From: Arcobacter lacus
GTDB taxonomy: Bacteria; Campylobacterota; Campylobacteria; Campylobacterales; Arcobacteraceae
DNA: 64,000 nucleotides
Direction of reading: 5' to 3'
Assembly (NCBI RefSeq): GCF_003063295.1
Contig: NZ_MUXF01000016.1
Location: forward strand, 31,273-95,272
Shown: positions 56,455-64,000 of the stretch, one piece after another
Position numbering within the stretch: the stretch's first letter is position 1
Layout of the letters: each line of letters starts with the position of its first letter
Notes under the pieces: model-generated
The model's database searches: none
Told to the model about the DNA's origin: nothing
Seen by the model: only the letters and a program-made list of their open reading frames with translations
Made by a program: the position numbers and the translations under genes

Positions 56455-59187
56455 TTAAACTTCATACATCAAACAACTATCTGTTTTTAGATATATTAGA
56501 TATGATTTTACATTAGCAGTTTGGAATATATCTTTTATTGCTTTTTTATAATATAAAACTTGACTTTTGTGTTCTTCTAACTCTTCTTTTGTAGTTTTAT
56601 AATCTATAATGTAGTAACTATCATCCTTATAAAGAAGCAAATCTATAATTTTTATTTCTTCTTTATAGATTAGAGCTTGTTCACTAATGAACGAAGAATT
56701 TATTATTATGGAATTAAATAATTCATTATTTAATAAAAAATTTAATCGTCGTTCAATATCCACAAAATCTTCATCATTTAAGTAGTTTGAAAATCTTGTT
56801 TTTGATAAGTTTACAAAATATTTTAAATTTTCTTTAGAAAAATCATTCATCATTTCCAAACAATAGTGAGTTGCTAAACCAAAATATTTTGCATGAAGAT
56901 GATTTACTTCTATCTCTTTTTCTTTTACTATTTGTTTTTCTTGAGTTCCTAAATTTAATGGAGTATATGAAATTATATTTTTTCCTTCGTCTATTTTTAC
57001 TAAATTTGAACTCTCAATTATTTTTCCAATTTTGCAAACATTCATATTTAATATATCAAAAACGCTTGATTTCTCTTTTTTTAAAATAATCATATTATTT
57101 TTTGCTCTTGTCATTGCAACATATAAAATATTTATTTCATCTTCTAAGCTTAGTTTTTTTTCTTTTTCTATAGCTTTTTCATACTCTTTATTGAAGTTTT
57201 CATAACCTTTTATTTTATAGAAAATATTTTTTAATTCTAAGTTTTCATAATCAAAAAGAAGTGAAGATTTATCAACATTTTTTCTTTTTATTCTATCAAG
57301 AAGTATTACAGTGTGAAACTCTAAACCTTTTGATTTAAAAATAGTTAATATCTGAAGCCCTTTAGATTCACTATTTTCCATAATAGCTTCGAGTTTATCG
57401 ATTTCATAAACAAAATCAACTATGTTATTAAAATTTGAACTTACTTCAATAAGTTTAATTATATTTTCATCTATAATTTTTAGTTTTTTTGATAACTCTT
57501 TTATTAGTTCTTGAACAGAAATTTCATCTAAATTAATTTCCAAATCTAAAGTTGTTAAAAGTTTATTTCCAATAATAGCATTTAGATTTTCTTTATAAAT
57601 TTCTTCTTTAAAATAGGTATATTTTATGGCATTTATAACTGCTTTTACATTTTGTTGATTTATGAGTTTTGAAGTCATTTCTGTTGAAATTTTCATATTT
57701 GGAAATTTTTGTTTTAAATAATAATATAAAGATAAAACATCATCATTTGTATAAGTTAAAATTGAAATATCATTAAAATTTACGCCATTTTTCAATAACT
57801 CTTCAATTTTTTTTGCAACATTTACAAACTTTTCATCTTCTTCAAAAGCAGTGTCAACAACAACTTCTACATAACCATTTGTTCTTACTGATTCTTGTTT
57901 AAAATACTCATAATTTGGCAAATTTAAAAAAAGCTCATTTACAAAATTTATTACATTTTCACATGAACGATAATTTGTATTTAAAACTTCAACTTCCAAA
58001 ATCTTATTTGTATTTGCTACATAATCAAAAAGTTCTCTTTTCCCACCACGAAATCTATAAATTGATTGTTTTGTATCTCCCACATAAAAAAATGTTTTGA
58101 ATTTTGTAACATCGCCTGATAAAATTTCATCAATTAATGGTTCTAAAATTTTGTATTGTAAAAGTGAAGTATCTTGAAATTCATCTATTAAAATATGAGA
58201 ATAGTTTGAATCAAGTCTAAAATATAAAAAATCTTTATCTATTTTTGTAGATAACAAGTCATAAACTAAATTTGAAATATCATTAAATTCTAAATAGTTT
58301 TTATTTTTATTAAACTCAAATTTAAAATTTTTAAATTTTAAATATACTTCAAATATCTTGTTCAAGCTAAAACCAGCTCTTATTTTATAGTAAATTGATA
58401 ACTCATCTTTTAACTTAAAAAAATCATTTTTATTTGATTCATTTGCACATTTTTTAAAATATGAATAATCTTCAAAATTCTCTTTTTCAAGCCAAGTTCT
58501 TCCAAATAAATCCTCAAAAGTCTCAAAATCAACTGCATTTTTTGCACTATTACTTGCATTTGCACAAGATAAAATTGATTCTTTTATCTTAAATGCCTCT
58601 TTTAAAATATTCTCTTTTTGTAGTTCAATCAAACTTGCATCGATATTTATAACTTCTATATCTTCATTTTTTTCTAAAATAGTTTTAAACAATTCAAAAA
58701 TAGAGTTGAATTTCTTTTTTTCATAAAATGATAAATCTATCAAAGTTTGAAAATCTTTTTCATTAAGTGATTTTAAAAATTCATAACTAAGTTTTTCAAT
58801 ATCATCATTTTTTATTTCAAAATCATCACCTATTCCGATATATCCGCAAAATTCTCTTAAAATTTTATTTACAAATTTATCTATTGTAAAAATAGATAAG
58901 TTTGCATTTGAAAATTGTTTGATTAAGATATTTTTTTTACCAAGAATTTCTTCTTTACTTAAATTTACTTCATTTTCTATTGCATTTAAATATGCTTCAT
59001 CATCTCCTAAAGTAAGAAGAGTTTTATAGATTCTTTCGCTCATTTCATTTGCAGCTTTATTTGTAAATGTTAGAGTTAAAATCTCATTTGGTTTTGCACC
59101 AAGAAGAAGTAAACAAATATATCGAACTGTTAGTGCGAAAGTTTTACCACTTCCTGCACTTGCTTTTAATGCTAAGTAATTTTTCAT
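56455..59187 (-). CDS. addA: AddA-like helicase/nuclease (RecB family)
   Basis: 910 residues. SF1 helicase with Walker A KASAGSGKTFAL (8-19), LTLTFTNKAANEMSERI, LIDEFQDTS, GDTKQSIYRFRGGKRELF and TIFKSKGLEFHTVIL / YVAMTRAK; C-terminal PD-(D/E)XK nuclease with IIDYKTT (D862, K864). Works with AddB for recombinational repair. Here addA is on the minus strand, separated from addB by prfB and a cytochrome c gene, whereas the pair is adjacent in Campylobacter jejuni. Divergent from argB. Confidence 0.9.
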   Translation of the reverse strand: MKNYLALKASAGSGKTFALTVRYICLLLLGAKPNEILTLTFTNKAANEMSERIYKTLLTLGDDEAYLNAIENEVNLSKEEILGKKNILIKQFSNANLSIFTIDKFVNKILREFCGYIGIGDDFEIKNDDIEKLSYEFLKSLNEKDFQTLIDLSFYEKKKFNSIFELFKTILEKNEDIEVINIDASLIELQKENILKEAFKIKESILSCANASNSAKNAVDFETFEDLFGRTWLEKENFEDYSYFKKCANESNKNDFFKLKDELSIYYKIRAGFSLNKIFEVYLKFKNFKFEFNKNKNYLEFNDISNLVYDLLSTKIDKDFLYFRLDSNYSHILIDEFQDTSLLQYKILEPLIDEILSGDVTKFKTFFYVGDTKQSIYRFRGGKRELFDYVANTNKILEVEVLNTNYRSCENVINFVNELFLNLPNYEYFKQESVRTNGYVEVVVDTAFEEDEKFVNVAKKIEELLKNGVNFNDISILTYTNDDVLSLYYYLKQKFPNMKISTEMTSKLINQQNVKAVINAIKYTYFKEEIYKENLNAIIGNKLLTTLDLEINLDEISVQELIKELSKKLKIIDENIIKLIEVSSNFNNIVDFVYEIDKLEAIMENSESKGLQILTIFKSKGLEFHTVILLDRIKRKNVDKSSLLFDYENLELKNIFYKIKGYENFNKEYEKAIEKEKKLSLEDEINILYVAMTRAKNNMIILKKEKSSVFDILNMNVCKIGKIIESSNLVKIDEGKNIISYTPLNLGTQEKQIVKEKEIEVNHLHAKYFGLATHYCLEMMNDFSKENLKYFVNLSKTRFSNYLNDEDFVDIERRLNFLLNNELFNSIIINSSFISEQALIYKEEIKIIDLLLYKDDSYYIIDYKTTKEELEEHKSQVLYYKKAIKDIFQTANVKSYLIYLKTDSCLMYEV

Positions 59188-59237
59188 GGACTAATAATAC
59201 TAAAGTAATACTTTTTTGTTAATAAGATTGTTTTAGC

Positions 59238-59243
59238 TATAAT
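59238..59243 (+). promoter_or_regulatory. -10 element for argB-thrC
   Basis: TATAAT 30 bases before the argB ATG in the short divergent addA/argB region. Confidence 0.5.
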
Positions 59244-59272
59244 CTTAACTTTAAAAATCTCAAGGATATTTA

Positions 59273-60178
59273 ATGGCACAAACAAATCCAAAAGTTCAAA
59301 CTCTAATAGATGCTATTCCATATTTTAAAAAATTCTATGGAAAAACGATAGTTATAAAATATGGTGGATCTGCACAAACAAGTGATGATTTAAAAGAAAA
59401 ATTTGCTCAAGATATAGTTTTATTAACTCTTTTAGGAATAAAACCTGTTGTTGTTCACGGTGGAGGAGCAAGAATTACAGAACTTTTAAATAAACTTGAA
59501 ATTCCATCATCTTTTGTTGATGGATATAGAGTTACTTGTAAAGAGAGTATGAGAGTTGTTGAAATGGTTTTAAGTGGAGAAATTAATAAAAATATTGCTT
59601 CTTTATTAAATTTTCATGGTGCAAAAGCCATTGGAATTTCAGGGAAAGATTCTGGAATTATAAAAGCAGTTCCAAAAGATGGTGGAAAGTTTGGTTATAC
59701 AGGAGATATAACTTCTGTAAATGGAGAACTTATAAATAATCTAATAAAAGAGGGATTTATTCCTGTAATTGCACCAATAGCAAATGGAGATGAAGCAAAT
59801 CATCCAGGATTTAATATAAACGCTGATGTTGCAGCTTGTGAAATTGCAATGGCATTAAAAGCTCAAAAAGTTATATTTTTAACTGATACAATTGGTGTTT
59901 TAAATAAAAATGGTGAATTGATTCAAACTTTAGATAAAGCAAATGTTGAAATGTTTAAAAAAGATGGAACAATTGCTGGTGGAATGATACCAAAAGTTGA
60001 TTCTTGTATTGAAGCTATTCATAATGGTGTAAATAAAGCACATATTATTGATGGTAGAGTTGAGCATTCAATTTTATTAGAGTTATTTACAAGTGATGGA
60101 ATTGGAACACAATTTATCAGAGTTGATAATCCAAATAATGGTGTTGATATCGAAAAATTATTAAATAAACAAGATTAA
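59273..60178 (+). CDS. argB: Acetylglutamate kinase
   Basis: Phosphorylates N-acetylglutamate in arginine synthesis. Motifs: VIKYGGSAQTS (phosphate loop), VVHGGGARI, VEMVLSGEINKNIAS and the C-terminal DGRVEHSILLELFT. The N-terminal extension of ~25 residues (ALIDAIPYFKKFYGK type) is that of hexameric, arginine-sensitive forms, so feedback inhibition is plausible. Length 301. Followed by thrC after 18 bases. Confidence 0.96.
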   Translation: MAQTNPKVQTLIDAIPYFKKFYGKTIVIKYGGSAQTSDDLKEKFAQDIVLLTLLGIKPVVVHGGGARITELLNKLEIPSSFVDGYRVTCKESMRVVEMVLSGEINKNIASLLNFHGAKAIGISGKDSGIIKAVPKDGGKFGYTGDITSVNGELINNLIKEGFIPVIAPIANGDEANHPGFNINADVAACEIAMALKAQKVIFLTDTIGVLNKNGELIQTLDKANVEMFKKDGTIAGGMIPKVDSCIEAIHNGVNKAHIIDGRVEHSILLELFTSDGIGTQFIRVDNPNNGVDIEKLLNKQD

Positions 60179-60196
60179 AAGAGAAAAGGAAAGTAA

Positions 60197-61678
60197 GTGA
60201 ATTTTATAGAAACAAGAGGAAATGACGGAATAAAACCTGTAGAAGTTCCATTTAGTGAAGCTATTTTAAATCCAAGTACATCTTTTGGAGGGCTTTATGT
60301 ACCTAAGCATTTACCAAAATTAGAAGATAATTTTATTCAAAATCATGTAAATAAAAGCTACAAAGAGCTAGCTTATGATATTTTGAAAGCTTTTGAAATT
60401 GATATTGATGAAAATGAAATCAAAAAAGCTTTAGATTTATATGATAATTTTGATGATGCTTCAAATCCTTGTCCAGTTGTAAAGGTAAAAGAAGATTTAT
60501 TTGTTCATGAACAATATCATGGACCAACACGAGCATTTAAAGATATGGCATTACAACCTTTTGGTTCAATTTTAAGCTCAATTGCAAAAAAAAGAGATGA
60601 AAAGTACCTTATTCTTGCTGCAACTTCAGGAGATACAGGACCAGCAGCATTAAATACATTTAAAAATAAAGAGAATATTCAAGTAGTTTGCCTTTATCCA
60701 GATGGTGGAACAAGTGATGTTCAAAGACTTCAAATGGTTTGTGAAGATGGGAAAAACTTAAAAGTATTAGGAATCAAAGGAAACTTTGATGATGCTCAAA
60801 ATGCCCTTAAAAATTTACTTGCTTCAAAAACTTTTAAAGAGGAATTAGAAAAAGATAATATTAAATTAAGTGCTGCAAATTCAGTAAACTTTGGAAGAAT
60901 TATATTTCAAATAATTTATCACTTCTGGTCATATATTCAACTATTGAAACAAAATGAAATTACATTTGGTGAAAAAATTTATTTAGTTGTTCCAAGTGGA
61001 AATTTCGGAAATGTTTTAGGAGCTTTTTATGCTCAAGAAATGGGACTTCCTATAGAAAAACTTTTAGTAGCATCAAATGAAAATAATATCTTAACAGAGT
61101 GGATAAATACAGGAATTTATGATATTAGAAATAAAGAACTAAAACTTACAAAATCTCCAGCAATGGATATTTTGAAATCTTCAAATATTGAAAGAGTAAT
61201 TTATTCACTTTTTGGAGCAAATAGAACAAAAGAGTTAATGGAAGAGTTAAATAAAAATAATATATTTGAAATGAGTAAAAAAGAAACAGAACAACTACAA
61301 AAATATTTTTCTGCTATTTACTCAAATGACACTTTTGGAGCTAAAACAATTAAAGAGTTTTTAGATATTGGATACTTAATGGATCCTCATACTGCAACTT
61401 GTATAAAAGCATATAATGAGTTGAAAGAAAAACCTTTAAAAACTGTTATTTATTCAACTGCTGAATGGACAAAATTTTCTCCAACTGTATTAAATTCTTT
61501 AAATGAAAACTCTATAAAATATGCTGACAAAGAAGCTTTAGAAGAAATTTCATCAAAATATAGTGCAATCTTACCTGAAAGTATTAAAGAATTATTTAAT
61601 GCAAAAATCAACCACTCTTTAGTAATAAATAAAGAAGATATTGAAACTGAAATCGTAAAATTTATTAGAGAATTATAA
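60197..61678 (+). CDS. thrC: Threonine synthase
   Basis: PLP enzyme converting O-phosphohomoserine to threonine. PLP lysine in TRAFKDMALQPFG, and AATSGDTGPAAL and VPSGNFGNVLGA as cofactor-binding motifs. Length 493, the long (class II) type. GTG start with AAAAGGAAAG before it. Co-transcribed with argB, although the pathways differ. Confidence 0.95.
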   Translation: MNFIETRGNDGIKPVEVPFSEAILNPSTSFGGLYVPKHLPKLEDNFIQNHVNKSYKELAYDILKAFEIDIDENEIKKALDLYDNFDDASNPCPVVKVKEDLFVHEQYHGPTRAFKDMALQPFGSILSSIAKKRDEKYLILAATSGDTGPAALNTFKNKENIQVVCLYPDGGTSDVQRLQMVCEDGKNLKVLGIKGNFDDAQNALKNLLASKTFKEELEKDNIKLSAANSVNFGRIIFQIIYHFWSYIQLLKQNEITFGEKIYLVVPSGNFGNVLGAFYAQEMGLPIEKLLVASNENNILTEWINTGIYDIRNKELKLTKSPAMDILKSSNIERVIYSLFGANRTKELMEELNKNNIFEMSKKETEQLQKYFSAIYSNDTFGAKTIKEFLDIGYLMDPHTATCIKAYNELKEKPLKTVIYSTAEWTKFSPTVLNSLNENSIKYADKEALEEISSKYSAILPESIKELFNAKINHSLVINKEDIETEIVKFIREL

Positions 61679-61755
61679 TTTTCTCTAATAAAAATTTTAT
61701 ATAAATATTTTATACTAAAATAATTAAAAATTACAAAACTAATCCTCTAAATAAT

Positions 61756-61769
61756 TTGATATGTATCAA
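61756..61769. promoter_or_regulatory. FNR/CRP-type palindrome upstream of petABC
   Basis: TTGATATGTATCAA is a perfect match to the FNR consensus TTGAT-N4-ATCAA. Its centre is about 40 bases before the start point predicted from the TATAAA at 61790-61795, the normal position for a class II activator. Suggests oxygen- or redox-dependent control of the bc1 complex by a Crp/Fnr-family protein. Confidence 0.65.
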
Positions 61770-61789
61770 TATATTTTAAGAAAAATTAT

Positions 61790-61795
61790 TATAAA
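61790..61795 (+). promoter_or_regulatory. -10 element of petABC
   Basis: TATAAA about 41 bases before the petA ATG; spacing to the FNR-type palindrome supports it as the -10 of an activator-dependent promoter. Confidence 0.5.
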
Positions 61796-61835
61796 ATCAA
61801 GCCTAATTCTAAATTTTATATAAAGGAAGCCAAAT

Positions 61836-62336
61836 ATGTCTAATAAAACAAATAGACGAGATTTTATTGGTTATTCATTTGCTGCAGTTGCTGCGGTAGG
61901 TGGTGCTGCGTCTCTTGTTGGAATGAAACAAGTATGGGATCCACTTCCAAGTGTTCTTGCAGGTGGATTTACAGAAATAGATTTATCTTCAGTAAAAGCG
62001 GGTGAACCAGAAACTTTTACATGGAGAGGAAAACCTATTTTTGTTTTGAAAAAAACAACTGAGATGGAAAATAGTGATAGAGATTTAGTTATCGGTGAAG
62101 ATAGATATACTGTTGCTATTGGTCTTTGTACACACTTAGGTTGTATTCCTGCATGGAAAAAAGATAAGTGGAAATGTGCATGTCATGGTGGGGAATTTAA
62201 CCCTAGTGCAAAAAATGTTTTTGGACCACCACCAAGACCGCTAGATTTACCTCCATTTGAAGTAAAAGGAACTACAATCGTTTTAGGTAACGAAGGTCCT
62301 GAATACAAAAAAATCGCTGATACATTAAAAGCATAA
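61836..62336 (+). CDS. petA: Ubiquinol-cytochrome c reductase iron-sulfur subunit (Rieske)
   Basis: [2Fe-2S] subunit of the bc1 complex. Twin-arginine-type N-terminus RRDFIGYSFAAVAAVGGA (7-24) serves as Tat signal and membrane anchor. Cluster ligands: C98 and H100 in CTHLGC, C114 and H117 in CACHGG; C103 and C116 form the expected disulfide. Length 166. Likely exported by the Tat system to which the tatA genes belong. AAAGGAAG ribosome site; 10 bases before petB. Confidence 0.97.
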   Translation: MSNKTNRRDFIGYSFAAVAAVGGAASLVGMKQVWDPLPSVLAGGFTEIDLSSVKAGEPETFTWRGKPIFVLKKTTEMENSDRDLVIGEDRYTVAIGLCTHLGCIPAWKKDKWKCACHGGEFNPSAKNVFGPPPRPLDLPPFEVKGTTIVLGNEGPEYKKIADTLKA

Positions 62337-62346
62337 GGAGTGATGA

Positions 62347-63597
62347 ATGGCAAAATTTGAAAAAGCTAACTCTGTTGGAGAATGGTTAGACCAAAGACTA
62401 AATCTAACTACATTCAATAAAGTTATGATGACTGAATATTGGATTCCTAAAGATATAAATTTCTTATGGGCAATGGGTGTATTATTAGCTACTACTTTTG
62501 GTATTTTAGTAATTTCTGGACTGTTTTTAATGATGTATTACAAACCTGATGTTGCATTAGCATTTGATTCAGTTAACTATACAATTATGCAAGAAGTTGC
62601 ATTTGGTTGGTTATTTAGACATATGCATGGTGTTGCAGCTTCTGTTGTATTCTTAATTATTTATATTCACATGTTTACAGGAATTTATTATGGTTCTTAT
62701 AAACAAGGTAGAGAAATGATTTGGATTTCAGGTATGTTATTATTTATGACATTCTCTGCTGCTGGATTCTCTGGATATATGTTACCATGGGGACAAATGT
62801 CTTATTGGGCTGCAATGGTTATTACTAACTTATTTGGTGGAGTTCCTGTTATTGGTCCTGAATTAGTTGTATGGATTAGAGGTGACTTTAACGTTGCTGA
62901 TGCTACATTAACAAGATTCTTTATGTTACACGTATTCTTATTACCAATTACTATTATGGGTATTATTGGACTACACTTTTATACATTAAGAATTCCTCAC
63001 GTTAATAACCAATCTTCTGATGAATTTGATTTTGATGCTGAAGCTGAAAAATATTTAAGTGGAAACAAAAAAGAATCAAAAGTTATTCCTTTCTGGCCAA
63101 TATTTATCTCTAAAGATTTAGCGGTTCTTGGAATATTCTTGATTTTCTATTTCTACTTAGTATTCTTCCATTATAATTTTGCAATGGATCCAGTAAACTT
63201 TGACCCGGCAAATTCAATGGTTACGCCTGCTCACATTTATCCAGAGTGGTATTTCTTATGGTCATATGAAGTATTAAGAGGTTTCTTCTTTGATATTGCT
63301 GGAATTAAAGCTTTTGATATTGGATTAATGGCTTTTGCTTTCGCTAATGGTATTTTCTTAGTATTACCTTGGTTAGATAGAGATCCAAAAATTTTACCAG
63401 CACACAGAAGACCAGCATTCTTTATTTGGTTCTGGATATTAATGGTAGATTTAATTGTTTTAACTGTTTATGGTAAATTACCTCCAACAGGAGCAAATGC
63501 ATGGGTTGGATTCTTTGCAGCTGTAATATTTATTTTATTATTCATTGTACTTCCAATAATTACAAAAATTGATGCAAAAAGAAGGGGAACACTATGA
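62347..63597 (+). CDS. petB: Ubiquinol-cytochrome c reductase cytochrome b subunit
   Basis: 416 residues, eight to nine helices. Haem ligands in the HMHGVAASVVF and HVFLLPITIMGIIGLH regions; the Qo-site PEWY motif is visible as YPEWYFLWSYE. A charged loop of ~40 residues (FDFDAEAEKYLSGNKKES) separates the two halves. Full-length fused form, not split b6/IV. Overlaps petC by four bases (ATGA). Confidence 0.97.
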   Translation: MAKFEKANSVGEWLDQRLNLTTFNKVMMTEYWIPKDINFLWAMGVLLATTFGILVISGLFLMMYYKPDVALAFDSVNYTIMQEVAFGWLFRHMHGVAASVVFLIIYIHMFTGIYYGSYKQGREMIWISGMLLFMTFSAAGFSGYMLPWGQMSYWAAMVITNLFGGVPVIGPELVVWIRGDFNVADATLTRFFMLHVFLLPITIMGIIGLHFYTLRIPHVNNQSSDEFDFDAEAEKYLSGNKKESKVIPFWPIFISKDLAVLGIFLIFYFYLVFFHYNFAMDPVNFDPANSMVTPAHIYPEWYFLWSYEVLRGFFFDIAGIKAFDIGLMAFAFANGIFLVLPWLDRDPKILPAHRRPAFFIWFWILMVDLIVLTVYGKLPPTGANAWVGFFAAVIFILLFIVLPIITKIDAKRRGTL

Positions 63598-64000
63598 GAG
63601 AATTTAAAATTTTAGCAGTAGTAATAGTTTTAACACTAATTACTTACTGGGGAGTTGAACCATTTGCTCATTCGCAAATGCATCCACATGTGTCTCCTGC
63701 AAATTTTAATTTTGCTGAAGCTGATAAAGAATCAGCAAAAGAAGGTGTTGAAAAAGCTGAAAAAGCTTTAGCTGAAGCTGAAAAAGCTGGAAATGAAAAA
63801 GCTATTCATACAGCAAAAACTGATTTAGATGCTAAAACAACTTTTGAAAAAGACATTAATGAATTTTGGGCTTCTAACGAAGAATCAATTAAAGCAGTTG
63901 GTGATGTAGCAAATGGTGAAACTTTAGTTACAACAAACTGTACAGCTTGTCATAGTATTGAATCAAAAGGTTTTCCAAAAGTTATGGATAATGCTACTGC
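63594..64000 (+). CDS. petC: Ubiquinol-cytochrome c reductase cytochrome c1 subunit (partial)
   Basis: Only the first ~135 codons are inside the window. N-terminal helix (FKILAVVIVLTLITYWGVEPF, residues 4-24), then a ~55-residue Ala/Glu/Lys-rich, probably coiled-coil stretch (40-90), then the haem motif CTACH at 116-120. Epsilon-type c1 usually has two haems; the second would lie beyond the window. Starts inside the petB stop (ATGA). Confidence 0.92.
   Translation, partial: MREFKILAVVIVLTLITYWGVEPFAHSQMHPHVSPANFNFAEADKESAKEGVEKAEKALAEAEKAGNEKAIHTAKTDLDAKTTFEKDINEFWASNEESIKAVGDVANGETLVTTNCTACHSIESKGFPKVMDNAT

Overview
The window comes from the chromosome of a Campylobacterota (epsilonproteobacterial) species, most likely of the Arcobacter/Aliarcobacter group. 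It is very AT-rich and dense with short, often overlapping genes, and it uses many TTG starts. Protein motifs and gene order also fit: gapA-pgk-tpiA-fabI next to a divergent nadD, tatA-argS, uvrD-truB-ispE-smpB, ccoNOQP-DUF4006-addB, and htrA followed by a CprRS-like two-component system. I see no prophage, insertion sequence, CRISPR array or rRNA. The window is mostly housekeeping and respiratory core genome.

Layout. 1-1.7 kb: maf and a convergent periplasmic dihaem cytochrome c peroxidase. 1.8-7 kb (minus): lysA-pheA-hisC-dxs. 7.1-10.9 kb (minus): gapA-pgk-tpiA-fabI. 10.9-11.8 kb (plus): nadD-rsfS. 11.8-19.4 kb (minus): a chain from a C-terminal processing protease through purC-purS-purQ, an SH3-like membrane protein, a PlsC-like acyltransferase, crcB and two tandem tatA genes to argS. 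19.5-21.1 kb (plus): a YfgM-like/BamB-like pair. 21.1-22.5 kb (minus): a dksA-like gene and truD. 22.6-25.6 kb (plus): a compact operon of unknown function with a small membrane protein (apparent ATT start), an FtsX-like permease, a LolD-like ATPase and an eight-helix membrane protein carrying Cys motifs. 25.7-26.5 kb: a low-complexity lipoprotein and a tRNA-Leu/Ser/Cys operon (minus). 26.6-31.8 kb (plus): ilvD, then htrA-cprR-cprS. 31.8-34.7 kb: a Cys-rich protein, a lipoprotein, an MFS transporter and a SIMPL protein. 34.7-37.3 kb (minus): alaS. 37.4-42 kb (plus): trxA, trxB, dapB, purF and a radical SAM protein. 42-47.2 kb: a LysR regulator divergent from uvrD-truB-ispE-smpB. 47.4-54.6 kb (plus): ccoNOQP, DUF4006, an unlisted 30-residue peptide, a TPM-like protein, a FixH-like protein and addB. 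54.6-59.2 kb (minus): addA, a cytochrome c and prfB. 59.3-61.7 kb (plus): argB and thrC. 61.8-64 kb: petA-petB-petC, cut by the window end.

Together the genes describe a respiratory, microaerobic cell: cbb3 oxidase, bc1 complex, a peroxidase and extra cytochromes c, thioredoxin/thioredoxin reductase and envelope quality control (HtrA, Ctp, BamB-like). The main points for a second look are two genes that appear to start at ATT codons (22606 and 29879), the uncharacterised ABC/Cys-motif membrane operon, a perfect FNR-type palindrome placed like a class II activator site before petABC, and three helically phased TTGTTAATT repeats before ccoN.
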